Notes under the pieces: model-generated | What the model saw: the letters and a program-made list of their open reading frames with translations, nothing else | What the model was told of the DNA's origin: nothing | Database searches by the model: none | Part shown: piece by piece, positions 62,701-64,000 of the stretch | Numbering within the stretch: position 1 is the first letter of the stretch | How the letters are laid out: each line of letters starts with the position of its first letter | Assembly: GCA_023333565.1 (NCBI GenBank) | Contig: JAJKFH010002438.1 | Location: 620,001 to 684,000, forward strand | DNA from: Puffinus mauretanicus | Taxonomy: Eukaryota; Chordata; Aves; Procellariiformes; Procellariidae | Direction of reading: 5' to 3' | Length of the DNA stretch: 64,000 bases | Program-made: the position numbers and the translations under genes

Positions 62701-64000
62701 CTGGCTGTGAGACATAGTTAGCACCATTTCTATCTTTCTGCTCATAAATACGAGTTCTCTTTCATTTTTAATGCAAGGGAATATTCAATACTGAAGCCAG
62801 TAAACCTCCTCCAGCTCTTTGCAATAAGCAAATTAAGGATGTAACTTCAAAAAAACCAGCAATCTAAATGCAGTAAGAGAGAAAAAGCAGATGTTTGGGC
62901 TTTGTAAGCTCTATAGATCCACCTTTGGTAAGAACAACTGACATCTGCCTGGTTTTGTTCACATCTCTGCTCTGTGTCTAGTTGAGGTTTCGCTCACTTT
63001 CACATTATTTGCATGTGTGTTTGTGATTGAGAGAGGGGGAGACTGCTGATCTGAGATGGTGGAGACCAAAGCCCTTTCTGTAGCCACAGAAGCTGTCACC
63101 GCTGCAGGACTTGTTGGCTGCAGCGGGGAGGAACAGTGCGTGGGATACGAAGTAATAGGAATTAATCTCAGTGCCATTAAACCTTCCACCTTTCTTCTAA
63201 AGCTGAGATGTCCATTTCAGGGGATGGTGGTTGACTTGGTGATATGAAACTGGTAGCCTTTTATTTACCATGGACTGCCGAACCCTCAGATGATACTAAT
63301 CCAAGGGTACCACACCCATCTTCATGAGTAGTTTGAAATTTATATCTTCCAAGCTGGAACTTCACTTTTGTGTGCAAAAGAAAAATCAACCAACCCCCTT
63401 TTTTTTCCCTCTGCAAACTTTACTGCAATCAACCCCAACCTATGCAGTTCCTGCTTGCTTCTTGTGAACTGCTTGGGGCCGCCTCTCCTGGCTGCTTGGA
63501 GTCATCATACAGTGCTGTCAGTAGACTATTTGCTGACGATGCAGCAGTGATATAAAAGGCATTCCTGTTGAGTGGCCTGAAATCATCAAGGAGACAAAAG
63601 GTTTCAATCTGAGATATAAAATCCCACAAGATAGTTTGTGCCCTGTTTGAGGGGGAAAGGTCTGCTATAAAGTCGCCTTTTACAAGATGCAAGATAGCAG
63701 AGAGCCGATGGATGAGAAAGACCTGATAAATACCAACTGTGCAAAGAAAAAAGCTTGAACTGGAGCTTACATTTCTTCTTTTCACACCAGAAAGTCCACG
63801 TGGGAGGGAAACCTGGACAATGGGAGAAGTGTCATGCTGAACTCTGCTCATGTAAATATCAGTGAAGCTATATGGGGAATATCCATCTGAAAAATACCCA
63901 TCCTGGAGGATGTTTGGGGGCTACGGGATAAGAAAGGGAGGGGGTAGAATTAAAGATATGGTACGTCACATCATACATGTCCGGTTGATTTTCAAAGGTC
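59786..64000. other. Intronic stretch to the right edge, no recognised gene or repeat
   Basis: No gene recognised. 60480-60620 and 62580-62760 have the AT-core-rich, non-repetitive texture of possible regulatory sequence, the latter with an AGGTCA half-site and a CATCTG E-box. The 140-codon frame at 63429-63851 (-) shows no recognisable domain. The window ends inside the intron. Confidence 0.45.

Overview
The window looks like intronic DNA from a bird. The evidence is its repeat content: chicken-repeat-1 (CR1) LINE 3' ends with ATTCTATG-type termini, an avian-type solo ERV LTR, and only a few decayed SINE traces. The LTR type is one I associate with neoavian genomes, but I cannot name the species.

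The only protein-coding sequence I can support is one internal exon at 29925-30056 (+). It encodes the glycine-rich-loop to alpha-C-helix part of calcium/calmodulin-dependent protein kinase type 1D (CAMK1D). It has clean splice sites, a length of 132 bp (a multiple of three), and near-identity to the mammalian protein. About 29.9 kb of the upstream intron and 33.9 kb of the downstream intron fill the rest of the window. I found no other CAMK1D exon and no convincing second gene on either strand. The long ORFs outside the exon and the CR1 are best explained as chance.

Layout. 1-14790 is unique intronic DNA. It holds a 28-bp tandem duplication (316-370), a strong 59-nt hairpin (4206-4264) and a small intronic CpG-dense patch (5101-5300). 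14791 to about 16690 is a long, very old antisense CR1 copy. 16691-28970 is mostly unique, with one possible CR1 scrap and a MIR-like remnant. 28971-29160 is another ancient antisense CR1 3' end. The exon follows. Two fairly recent insertions then lie within 4 kb downstream: a 5'-truncated sense CR1 with an intact 185-codon C-terminal ORF (31222-31874), and a solo LTR in antisense orientation with a 5-bp target duplication (33363-33897). 33898-64000 is mostly unique AT-rich intron. It has several stretches that look like conserved non-coding sequence, MIR-like scraps, an inverted repeat at 43219-43270, and two antisense CR1 3' ends at 53682-54200.

I did not find an undescribed biological system. 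The points most worth checking are the 4206-4264 hairpin, the intronic CpG patch, the antisense LTR with a perfect CRE inside the kinase gene, and the homeodomain-motif-rich stretch near 36.5-37.0 kb. All similarity statements come from memory of family sequences; no database search or folding program was run.
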